Shown here: positions 1 to 6,941 of the stretch, in pieces
How positions within the stretch are numbered: the stretch's first letter is position 1
Layout of the letters: every line of letters begins with the position of its first letter
NCBI RefSeq assembly: GCF_003987315.1
Contig: NZ_PIPI01000009.1
Coordinates: forward strand, 1-64,000
Direction: 5' to 3'
Length of the DNA stretch: 64,000 nt
Source: Aliidiomarina haloalkalitolerans
GTDB taxonomy: Bacteria > Pseudomonadota > Gammaproteobacteria > Enterobacterales > Alteromonadaceae
Translations under genes and position numbers: made by a program
The notes under the pieces: model-generated
Databases searched by the model: none
What the model was told of the DNA's origin: nothing
What the model saw: only the letters and a program-made list of their open reading frames with translations

Positions 1-2
1 TT

Positions 3-121
3 CGTCTGGCGGCCATAGCGACGTGGAACCACCTGAATCCATTCCGAACTCAGAAGTGAAACATGTCAGCGCCGATGGTAGTGTGGGGCCTCCCCATGTG
101 AGAGTAGGACACCGCCAGGCA
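3..121 (+). rRNA. rrf: 5S ribosomal RNA
   Basis: The sequence reads through the conserved 5S core, including the CCGAACTCAGAAGTGAAAC and GCGCCGATGGTAGTGTGGGG blocks. The 5' arm (GTCTGGCGG, 4-12) pairs with the 3' arm (CCGCCAGGC, 112-120) as helix I, with one G-U pair. The length is about 119 nt, as expected. The exact ends are set by alignment to E. coli 5S from memory. It is the last gene of an rrn operon whose 23S gene would lie left of the window. Confidence 0.97.
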
Positions 122-131
122 CCTAATACGG

Positions 132-165
132 AAAAGCCCTTCGCTATCATGCGAAGGGCTTTTTT
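132..165 (+). terminator. Intrinsic terminator of the rrn operon
   Basis: A perfect 10-bp stem (AGCCCTTCGC 135-144, GCGAAGGGCT 151-160) with a 6-nt loop is followed by TTTTT. It sits 11 nt after the 5S gene. Confidence 0.93.
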
Positions 166-565
166 CGTTTAAGCTCACCGTGTGGCCTACTCTCGAGTAG
201 GGCGAAGCAGGGAATTCGAAAGCACAATAGTTTGTGCTTTCGCCTGCTGAGCGGGACGAGCTCTGCTAGTCCCTGGCGAATCTTCAAATAGTTATCCAGC
301 TTAAACCTGCGGCAATAAGTCCCAAGCGTCTTAAACAACTTAAACTCCCCGAATTTACTCTTCTTGCGCCAGATTCCCAATTTTTTTAGCGAACTACCAC
401 TTTATAAATGTGGAAAAAATTCAATTAGCTATTACATTAGAAATATCTAATGGATATTTGTATTGTTTGCATTGCTGCCAGCATTTCAGTCAGGACTCAC
501 GTCAGCATTAATGACCACATAGCTGTCAGCGGATACTATCGATTGAATTGACACAAGGCTAAAAG
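166..565. other. 400-nt non-coding stretch with three adjacent hairpins
   Basis: I support no gene here. The left part holds three successive inverted repeats: 186-192 with 195-201, 217-227 with 232-242 (an 11-bp perfect stem around a 4-nt loop), and 253-257 with 269-273. A 77-codon minus-strand frame (147-380) crosses all of them and the rRNA terminator, and has no recognisable domain. The right part (about 390-565) is AT-rich and should contain the promoter of the SQR-like gene. Confidence 0.6.
435..452. promoter_or_regulatory. Palindrome upstream of the SQR-like gene, candidate operator
   Basis: The sequence CATTAGAAATATCTAATG has 7-bp perfect arms (435-441 and 446-452) around AATA. It lies about 115 nt before the SQR-like start codon in AT-rich DNA. 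Sulfide-oxidation genes in other proteobacteria are often repressed by ArsR-family sensors (BigR/SqrR) that bind AT-rich palindromes. The link here is inference; no regulator gene is adjacent. Confidence 0.4.
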
Positions 566-1900
566 ATGAGTAATAAAAACCAAACCGATACAGTCGACCT
601 AAATCGGCGACAGTTCATGGGCATTGCCGCTGTAGGAGCGCTCGGTGCAGGCTTCTTTGGTCTCAGTCCTTTTACTCAAGCCGAGGCGAAGCCTTTGGCG
701 ACTAATGCGAAAATAGTAATAATCGGTGCGGGAGCGGCTGGCATCTCGTTGGCTAATCGGCTTGCACGCGGAACTTCCGGTGCCCAGATTCAGATTATTG
801 ATAGCCGTGAACGGCATTTATATCAACCAGGATTAACATTAATAGCGACAGGTTCGTGGCAAAGGTCGTCAGTGGTTGACAGTAATGCGCGGTACATTCC
901 CAAAAGTGTCGAGTGGATCAAATCGGATGTAACTCAAGTCATACCAGAATTGAATCAGGTTACATTAGTCTCAGGTCAAACACTTAACTATGATTACCTA
1001 CTTGTCGCGAGTGGTTTAGAACTCGCATTTGACCAAATAGAGGGAATGACTCCTGACTTGATTGGCCAAAATGGCATCGGTTGTGTTTACGACACGCCTG
1101 AAAATGCTGAAGGTACTTGGCGGGAAATTAATCAGTTTGTTCAAAGCGGCGGTTCAGGTATTTTCACCCGTGCGCCGGGTGCTATTAAATGCGCAGGTGC
1201 GCCTCTAAAAGTAGCCATGCTTACGGAACATTTACTGCGCGAACAAGGTAATCGTGATGCCGCTAATATGTCTTATACGTCACCAGGTACAGGACTATTT
1301 TCGCAACCAGATGTTGATCAATTCTTAAAAACGAGCTTTCCAGAACGTGAGATCGATCTGAATTGGCAACATAGATTGGTCGCTATTGATGCAGATCTTA
1401 AGGTGGCATCATTCGCCACCCCGGATGGCGTGGTCAAACGCGACTACGATTTTATACATGTTGTACCGCCAATGCGTGCCGTAAAAGCAGTTCGGGAAAG
1501 TACGTTAGCTTGGCAAGATGGAGATTTCTCAGGCTGGTTAGAGGTTGACCGACATACGTTGCAACATCAACGTTTTAGCAATGTGTTTGGTGTTGGTGAT
1601 TGTGTCGGAACGCCCATAGGCAAAACCGCAGCAACGGTCAAAGCGCAAGTTCCTGTTGCGGTTCAAAATCTTCTTCGGGTGCTCGAAGGGCGAGTGCCAG
1701 ATGCCCGCTTTAATGGTTATACGTCGTGTCCGTTAATCACTGAGCGTGGTCAAGCTATGTTGGTCGAGTTTGATTACGACCTGAACATGGTACCGTCGTT
1801 TGGTTTTATTAATCCGTTAAAGGAACAGTGGGTGCCTTGGATTATGAAAGACAAAATGTTGCGCGGCGCCTATAACGCCATGCTGCGCGGACGGATTTAG
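566..1900 (+). CDS. Tat-exported sulfide:quinone oxidoreductase-like flavoprotein
   Basis: This 444-residue protein is a two-Rossmann-fold flavoprotein of the SQR family, expected to oxidise sulfide and reduce quinone. The N-terminus is a twin-arginine signal (R14-R15 in NRRQF, then an Ala/Gly-rich core), so export by Tat is predicted. The FAD-binding GAGAAG motif is at 54-59. Cys173, Cys209 (in KCAGAP) and Cys388 (in TSCPL) match the positions of redox cysteines in SQR; the last two resemble the two cysteines of human SQOR. An AAGG ribosome site precedes the ATG. The flavocytochrome c sulfide dehydrogenase flavoprotein also uses Tat, but no cytochrome gene is next to it, so SQR is the better call. 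The real electron acceptor is not proven. Confidence 0.8.
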   Translation: MSNKNQTDTVDLNRRQFMGIAAVGALGAGFFGLSPFTQAEAKPLATNAKIVIIGAGAAGISLANRLARGTSGAQIQIIDSRERHLYQPGLTLIATGSWQRSSVVDSNARYIPKSVEWIKSDVTQVIPELNQVTLVSGQTLNYDYLLVASGLELAFDQIEGMTPDLIGQNGIGCVYDTPENAEGTWREINQFVQSGGSGIFTRAPGAIKCAGAPLKVAMLTEHLLREQGNRDAANMSYTSPGTGLFSQPDVDQFLKTSFPEREIDLNWQHRLVAIDADLKVASFATPDGVVKRDYDFIHVVPPMRAVKAVRESTLAWQDGDFSGWLEVDRHTLQHQRFSNVFGVGDCVGTPIGKTAATVKAQVPVAVQNLLRVLEGRVPDARFNGYTSCPLITERGQAMLVEFDYDLNMVPSFGFINPLKEQWVPWIMKDKMLRGAYNAMLRGRI

Positions 1901-1908
1901 GGGGCACT

Positions 1909-2265
1909 ATGAGCTTTTCACTCATTGGTATATTCGCGGTCATTCTCGAAGTCGTTCGTCCATATTTAGGCCTGATCGGATTGTTAGCCATAATCGAACT
2001 CGGTTTAGTCATTCTTGCTTTTCGTAAAGGCAATAAACAACAATGTTCGTTGAACCTAAAACGAGCGATTGGCGTTGGCATCGTTGCATTTGTTGTGTTG
2101 TTGCTAATCGTACCGATGTTGACCGGAGCTCGGCATAGCAACCTCGCCAGTGTCATTGATTACTTAGCGTTGTTTGGTGTTTCGCTCGGAGGGGCAATTG
2201 CGGTTGCGCTCGTTATCTGGCCGCTGTTACATGTGGTGACTCAATCTCCGGCACAGACTAAGTAA
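1909..2265 (+). CDS. Small integral membrane protein paired with the SQR-like gene
   Basis: I do not recognise this 118-residue family. It has three or four hydrophobic segments (about residues 3-36, 52-70 and 81-107) and a short basic loop (FRKGNKQQ). It starts 8 nt after the SQR-like stop codon with a strong AGGGGG ribosome site, so the two genes are almost certainly one transcript. A membrane anchor or partner for the exported flavoprotein is a plausible role, but this is inference from position alone. Confidence 0.65.
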   Translation: MSFSLIGIFAVILEVVRPYLGLIGLLAIIELGLVILAFRKGNKQQCSLNLKRAIGVGIVAFVVLLLIVPMLTGARHSNLASVIDYLALFGVSLGGAIAVALVIWPLLHVVTQSPAQTK

Positions 2266-2291
2266 GCGAAATGACAATTCCGGTAACGGAG

Positions 2292-2320
2292 CTGAGCTTT
2301 TCTTAAAAAGGCGCTATAAT
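2292..2320 (+). promoter_or_regulatory. Probable sigma70 promoter of yaeQ
   Basis: A perfect TATAAT (2315-2320) lies 28 nt before the yaeQ start codon. A weak -35 (CTGAGC, 2292-2297) is spaced 17 bp away. The -10 box sits inside an inverted repeat: GCGCTATAATGCGG (2311-2324) against CCGCATTATGGCGC (2341-2354), with one mismatch. The second arm covers the start codon. Confidence 0.5.
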
Positions 2321-2347
2321 GCGGAATTCACTAAGAGACACCGCATT

Positions 2348-2890
2348 ATGGCGCTTTCATCGACTCCCTATAAATTCTCTGTTGCTCTGTCGAATACCGA
2401 TGCTCATGTTTATACTGAGTTGAAGTTTGTGATTGCGCGCCATCCTTCTGAAACCGAAGATCGCATGATCACTCGGCTAATCGCCTATTTATTCTGGTAC
2501 CATGAGCATCTTGAGTTTGGTCGGGGACTTTCAGATACAGACGAGGCTGCGCTCTGGCAAATAGCCTTAGATGGGCAGGTTGAGCACTGGATTGATGTCG
2601 GCTTGCCTGATGCGGAGCGGATGACAAAAGCCTCGCGTAAGGGGCAATGTTATTCAGTATTGGTGTATGGTAACCGTCGTATATGGGTTGAGAAGGAATT
2701 GACCAAAGCAGTGACGCCTGACATGCAGATCTTCGCGATTCCGGACGATACACTGGCACAAATCAAATCGTTTTTGTCACGCAACATGAAGCTCGAATTA
2801 ACTATCGCTGACGGTACCTTCTATCTGTCTATTTTAGATAGTAACTCCGAAAATCAGTCGATCGTGTTTCAGCTCATTACGTTAAACTAA
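2348..2890 (+). CDS. yaeQ: YaeQ family protein
   Basis: The 180-residue sequence matches the YaeQ family over its whole length. Recognisable parts are the N-terminal beta-strand region (KFSVALSNTDAHVYTEL), the ARHPSETEDRMITRLIAYL segment and the central GLPDAERMTKAS region. YaeQ has a PD-(D/E)XK-nuclease-like fold, and its cellular role is uncertain; early links to transcription elongation are weak. It is probably transcribed from the TATAAT promoter just upstream, and murB follows on the same strand after a short gap. Confidence 0.9.
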   Translation: MALSSTPYKFSVALSNTDAHVYTELKFVIARHPSETEDRMITRLIAYLFWYHEHLEFGRGLSDTDEAALWQIALDGQVEHWIDVGLPDAERMTKASRKGQCYSVLVYGNRRIWVEKELTKAVTPDMQIFAIPDDTLAQIKSFLSRNMKLELTIADGTFYLSILDSNSENQSIVFQLITLN

Positions 2891-2939
2891 GTGTCTTCAA
2901 TTCATTGTTTTAAGTAACGAATTAACATTGAGGTTCGCC

Positions 2940-3932
2940 TTGTACCCATTAAAAAATAGGCACAGTTTTGCCATTGACGTGTTCGCTAAACAGCTTACCG
3001 AGATTCGTTCTTTGGCGGATCTCGCATTGATCAATTGGTCAAATAACACATACATTCTGGGTGAAGGTACGAATACTATTTTCACCGAGAACTTTGAAGG
3101 TCAGCTGCTACTTAATCGTTTAACTGGTATTGAAATCGAGGAAACGCCAGAGGGTTGGCATGTCTTTGCTGCTGCAGGTGAAAACTGGCACCAGTTAGTC
3201 GTGTCCCTCATAGAGCTAGGAATTTACGGCAGTGAGAACCTCGCTCTTATACCGGGCAGTGTTGGAGCAGCGCCGGTGCAAAACATTGGTGCGTACGGTG
3301 TTGAAGTAGCACGCTTTATTGATCGCGTTGACGTGTATGACTGCAAACTCCATTTGGAAACTAGTTTAACTCATGAAGAATGTCAGTTTTCTTATCGCGA
3401 TAGTCTGTTTAAAAACCCAGACCATCGCCAGTGGTTAATTACTGGCGTGCACTTTTTCTTTCCAAAAGCTTGGCTACCAGTACTCGACTATCCCGACTTA
3501 GCGACGTTACCAGCAGACGCAACAGCGAAAGAGATCATGGCCCATGTGATTCAGGTTCGTCAACGCAAGTTGCCGGATCCGCAAATTGTGCCAAATGCAG
3601 GGAGCTTCTTCAAAAACCCGGTTGTGTCTAATGAACAATGCCAGGAACTTCGCCGGAAATTTCCGCTTATGCCATACTACCAACAGCCCGATGGTCGCTG
3701 TAAAGTTGCGGCTGGTTGGCTCATTGATCAAGCCGGTTTAAAGTCATATACGGTAGGCGGTGCTGGTGTGCACAGTCAACAAGCGTTAGTGTTGGTTAAT
3801 CGTGAGCATGCATCGGGCCAAGACATACTCCACCTTGCTGAGGGTATTCAGGCTCAAGTAAAAGCTCGTTATGGTATTCAGCTGGAAGCTGAGGTTCGAT
3901 TGTTGAACGGCACTGGATTATTAAACCCATGA
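2940..3932 (+). CDS. murB: UDP-N-acetylenolpyruvoylglucosamine reductase
   Basis: MurB is the FAD/NADPH enzyme that reduces UDP-GlcNAc-enolpyruvate to UDP-MurNAc in peptidoglycan precursor synthesis (cytoplasm). About 330 residues, the length of the E. coli type I enzyme. Motifs seen: LGEGTNTIF, GAYGVE, the FSYRDSLFK segment, NAGSFFKNP (with the catalytic serine region) and LEAEVRLL. The frame is open from a TTG at 2928, but I chose the TTG at 2940 because a GAGG ribosome site lies 6 nt before it and the resulting N-terminus aligns with E. coli MurB. Its stop overlaps the birA start (ATGA), the common murB-birA arrangement. Confidence 0.95.
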   Translation: MYPLKNRHSFAIDVFAKQLTEIRSLADLALINWSNNTYILGEGTNTIFTENFEGQLLLNRLTGIEIEETPEGWHVFAAAGENWHQLVVSLIELGIYGSENLALIPGSVGAAPVQNIGAYGVEVARFIDRVDVYDCKLHLETSLTHEECQFSYRDSLFKNPDHRQWLITGVHFFFPKAWLPVLDYPDLATLPADATAKEIMAHVIQVRQRKLPDPQIVPNAGSFFKNPVVSNEQCQELRRKFPLMPYYQQPDGRCKVAAGWLIDQAGLKSYTVGGAGVHSQQALVLVNREHASGQDILHLAEGIQAQVKARYGIQLEAEVRLLNGTGLLNP

Positions 3933-4948
3933 CTTTCGATACGCATGAAATCGACTCCATGTTAATTCGCCAACTAGCTGACGGACAGTTTCACTCCGGA
4001 CAGCAGTTAGGTGAAAAGTTTGGTCTGTCACGGGCGGCAATTAATAATCACATTGAAAAGCTCGCTCAATTGGGGCTGGATATCTATCGTGTGACCGGTC
4101 GTGGGTACAAACTTGCGGCACCGATTCAATTGCTAGATCTCGATTATTTCCAATCACTGTTACCCGCGCACTTTCGTGATCACCAAGTCATTCTTAAGCA
4201 CGTGACCGAGTCAACCAATGATGATGTAAAGCAATGCCTTGCGAGCGCCAGAAGCCTAAGTGCAGGCACAGCGGTCTTGGCAGAGATGCAAACGAAAGGA
4301 CGAGGTCGGCGCGGTAAACAATGGTTTTCACCTTTTGCCAGCAACCTCTATTTGTCTTTATACTGGCCGTTACCGCAAGGTCTAAATAGTGCGATTGGCT
4401 TGAGCATTGTACTTGGTTTAGCCATAGCCGAGACTTTAATTGGTGCGGGCATTCAGGATGTCAGCCTGAAATGGCCAAATGACGTCTATATTCAGCGCAA
4501 GAAAGTGTCTGGAATATTGGTGGAGCTGGAAGGGCAAGCTCAAGGAGAGGGGCATGCGATTATCGGCATTGGCTTGAACCTAGCATTGCCGCCGGAGTCA
4601 CCGATAGACCAACCATTCACTGCAATTTCTGAGCATTTGGATTCGATTTTGGCTGGAAAAATGCTGGACGGAAAGACATTGGATCGGAATGCTTGGGCTG
4701 CGGAGCTGTATTCGCGCTGTCTCACTTTCTTAGCGGAACATGATGCACATGGTCTCAAACCATTTATTGAACGCTGGCGTGAGCTCGACCATTTTTATCA
4801 GCAGCCTGTAAAACTTATACTTGGCCAGCATGAGCAGACCGGAATTGCACTTGGAATTGATGAACTGGGCGCCTTCCTATTACAACAAGGCGACGAAGTA
4901 AAACGCTACTTTGGGGGCGAAATCAGTGTTCGCGACATTACTACTTGA
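3929..4948 (+). CDS. birA: Biotin-[acetyl-CoA carboxylase] ligase and biotin operon repressor
   Basis: The 339-residue protein is the bifunctional type. Residues about 10-60 form a winged helix (SGQQLGEKFGLSRAAINNH), followed by the biotin ligase domain with the GRGRRGKQW adenylate-binding loop, the KWPNDVY strand and KVSGILVE, then a small C-terminal SH3-like domain. It activates biotin to biotinyl-AMP, transfers it to the biotin carboxyl carrier protein, and can repress biotin synthesis genes. Its ATG overlaps the murB stop by 4 nt, suggesting translational coupling. Its 3' end overlaps the coaX start region. Confidence 0.95.
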   Translation: MTFDTHEIDSMLIRQLADGQFHSGQQLGEKFGLSRAAINNHIEKLAQLGLDIYRVTGRGYKLAAPIQLLDLDYFQSLLPAHFRDHQVILKHVTESTNDDVKQCLASARSLSAGTAVLAEMQTKGRGRRGKQWFSPFASNLYLSLYWPLPQGLNSAIGLSIVLGLAIAETLIGAGIQDVSLKWPNDVYIQRKKVSGILVELEGQAQGEGHAIIGIGLNLALPPESPIDQPFTAISEHLDSILAGKMLDGKTLDRNAWAAELYSRCLTFLAEHDAHGLKPFIERWRELDHFYQQPVKLILGQHEQTGIALGIDELGAFLLQQGDEVKRYFGGEISVRDITT

Positions 4949-5669
4949 AGTCGGCAATACTGCTTGGAAAGTGGCGGCTTATCGGCCTCACCAGCAACCT
5001 GAGTTTTTACAACGGGGCTATGGTTTTGAGGCTCTAAAAGCATATTTGCAGCAACAAGTATTTGCGGATTTAGCGCTTGCATCGGTTGCTGCCTCAGAGT
5101 TGACAGACAACCTACGCCAGTTCGCTCAGCAACAAAACAAAAAACTCGTGATTGCAGAAACCCAAGCCGGTTTTGGTATTGCGCATTGCTATGCGAATCC
5201 AAGCACTTATGGTGTTGATCGCTGGCTCACCTTACTTGCGGCAAGAGCGGCGCAAACAAATGCGATTATTATCGACGCAGGTACCGCAGTGACGCTCGAT
5301 GTGATGGATGATCAAGGCCGGCATTTAGGTGGTTGGATAAGTCCGGGCTTTAAGCTCATGCAAGAAGCGTTGTTGCAACGCAGTAGTAAGCTGCGTGTTG
5401 CCACTCAGGCGCCCAGTGAAACGTTAGGGACAAGCACCGAGAACGCCGTGTATTTGGGCTGTCAGGCGGCGCTAAGAGGGTTTGTTGAACAGGCGTTGCA
5501 GCAGTCGCAACCGAAATTAGCTGACACGAGAACAGTGGTTTATTTAACCGGTGGTGATCTTGATCTCATTCCAGAAGAGACCTTTGAGCGCTTTGTATAT
5601 CAAGTTCAGCGTCGACCGCATCTGGTATTAGAAGGCCTCTCTCGTTGGTTTGAGCAGAGGCCTGAGTAA
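4926..5669 (+). CDS. coaX: Type III pantothenate kinase
   Basis: CoaX phosphorylates pantothenate in the first step of coenzyme A synthesis. The protein is about 247 residues from the GTG at 4926, which has a GGGGG ribosome site 8 nt upstream; a TTG at 4911 is also possible. Family motifs are VGNTAWK near the N-terminus, GVDRWLTLLAA and IDAGTAVTLDVMD, then LGGWISPGF. The phosphate-binding motif, usually DxGN, reads EVGN: the aspartate is replaced by glutamate. It overlaps birA by 23 nt, a common murB-birA-coaX order. It ends the plus-strand group before a strong hairpin. Confidence 0.9.
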   Translation: MFATLLLEVGNTAWKVAAYRPHQQPEFLQRGYGFEALKAYLQQQVFADLALASVAASELTDNLRQFAQQQNKKLVIAETQAGFGIAHCYANPSTYGVDRWLTLLAARAAQTNAIIIDAGTAVTLDVMDDQGRHLGGWISPGFKLMQEALLQRSSKLRVATQAPSETLGTSTENAVYLGCQAALRGFVEQALQQSQPKLADTRTVVYLTGGDLDLIPEETFERFVYQVQRRPHLVLEGLSRWFEQRPE

Positions 5670-5700
5670 ACGAAATAAATGTAATTCGACCAATGTGTTG

Positions 5701-5729
5701 GTCTCTCAGCAACCGAGTTGCTGAGAGAC
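5701..5729. terminator. Perfect 13-bp hairpin between convergent coaX and nspC
   Basis: GTCTCTCAGCAAC (5701-5713) pairs with GTTGCTGAGAGAC (5717-5729) around a CGA loop. Neither side has a U-run, so it is not a classical intrinsic terminator. It may still stop transcription or protect 3' ends from either direction. Confidence 0.6.
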
Positions 5730-5744
5730 TCTTGAGCGAAACGC

Positions 5745-6881
5745 TTACGATAAGCGTGCTTTAAAGTCTTCGTAACCGAACTTACGCACCAACTCGAACT
5801 CACCATTGCTGCGTAAGATACCAATAGACGGATGTTCAACCCCATTAAAGAACGACGTTTTCACCATCGTATAGTGAATCATGTCTTCAAAAATGACGCG
5901 GTCGCCTGGCTTTAACTCATGGTCAAATGAATATTCACCGATGACGTCCCCAGCCAAACAACTATTACCACCTAAACGATAAGTAAATGGTTTCACACCC
6001 GCGTCTGCTGCATCCGTAATCACAGGGCGATAAGGCATTTCTAATACGTCTGGCATGTGCGCTGTTGCAGAAATATCGAGGATAGCGATCTGGCCATTAT
6101 TCTCGACAATATCAACTACTTCCGACACCAGCGGACCGGTTTGCCAAGCGACAGCAGAGCCCGGCTCGAGGATGACTTCGATATCGTAGGTTTCGCGCAA
6201 GCGTTTGAGCTGGGCAATTAAGTGATCGACGTCGTAGCCTTGGCGTGTCATCAAGTGTCCGCCACCAAGGTTTAACCACTTCAATTGCGGCAGATACTTG
6301 ACAAAGCGCTTTTCGACAGCCGCCAACGTGCGCTCGAGGGCATAGGAGTCACATTCACATAAATTGTGCACGTGGAAACCTTCGATTCCAGTTAGGTCGA
6401 CACCTTCTAATTGCGCCGCAGGCACGCCTAAACGTGAACCTGGGGCAGAAGGGTCGTACAATTCGGTTTCTGCTTCACGATGTTCTGGGTTAATTCGCAA
6501 GCCCATAGAAACACCCGCTGCAGTGCACTGCTCACGATAACGCTGCCATTGAGTCAGGCTATTGAACGAAATGTGATTACAGTGCTTCAGAATCACTTCG
6601 ATGTCGTAGTCTTTATACGCTGGCGAATAGGCATGCACTTCGCGGCCGAACGTATCTGCAGCAAGTTCTGCTTCCCAAGCTGAGCTAGCGGTGCAGCCTT
6701 TCAGGTACTTACGCACCACAGGAAACGAACTCCACATGGAGAAGCCTTTTAGTGCCAGAATAATGTGCGCACCACTTTCTTTTTGCACGCGTTCCATGAG
6801 CTCGAGATTCGCAATAAGTTTATTCTCGTTCAGCACATAACACGGCGATGGAATCGCCGGCGACAGGTATGGATTCGACAT
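5745..6881 (-). CDS. nspC: Carboxynorspermidine decarboxylase
   Basis: This 378-residue PLP enzyme of the alanine-racemase fold decarboxylates carboxynorspermidine or carboxyspermidine to norspermidine or spermidine. The PLP lysine is in the early ALKGFSMWS motif. GFHVHNLCE, LNLGGGHLMT and LEPGSAVAW are typical of NspC. It follows the dehydrogenase that makes its substrate, as in Vibrio. An AGGAG ribosome site precedes the ATG, and this site lies just beyond an intercistronic terminator-like hairpin. In Vibrio these polyamines affect biofilm formation. Confidence 0.93.
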   Translation of the reverse strand: MSNPYLSPAIPSPCYVLNENKLIANLELMERVQKESGAHIILALKGFSMWSSFPVVRKYLKGCTASSAWEAELAADTFGREVHAYSPAYKDYDIEVILKHCNHISFNSLTQWQRYREQCTAAGVSMGLRINPEHREAETELYDPSAPGSRLGVPAAQLEGVDLTGIEGFHVHNLCECDSYALERTLAAVEKRFVKYLPQLKWLNLGGGHLMTRQGYDVDHLIAQLKRLRETYDIEVILEPGSAVAWQTGPLVSEVVDIVENNGQIAILDISATAHMPDVLEMPYRPVITDAADAGVKPFTYRLGGNSCLAGDVIGEYSFDHELKPGDRVIFEDMIHYTMVKTSFFNGVEHPSIGILRSNGEFELVRKFGYEDFKARLS

Positions 6882-6899
6882 ACGACTATAACTCCTGAC

Positions 6900-6924
6900 A
6901 AAAACCGGCTCCTAAGAGCCGGTT
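6900..6924 (-). terminator. Terminator-like hairpin between the two norspermidine genes
   Basis: AACCGGCTC (6903-6911) and GAGCCGGTT (6916-6924) form a 9-bp stem with a 4-nt loop. Read on the minus strand it is followed by TTTTTG, so it looks like an intrinsic terminator. It separates the synthase from nspC, so it either limits readthrough or acts as an attenuator. Confidence 0.7.
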
Positions 6925-6941
6925 ATTTAACTTAAGCAAGA

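Noticed and set aside
147..380. 77-codon minus-strand frame after the 5S gene
   Set aside because: It ends inside the rrn terminator, runs through hairpins, and shows no domain or clear ribosome site.
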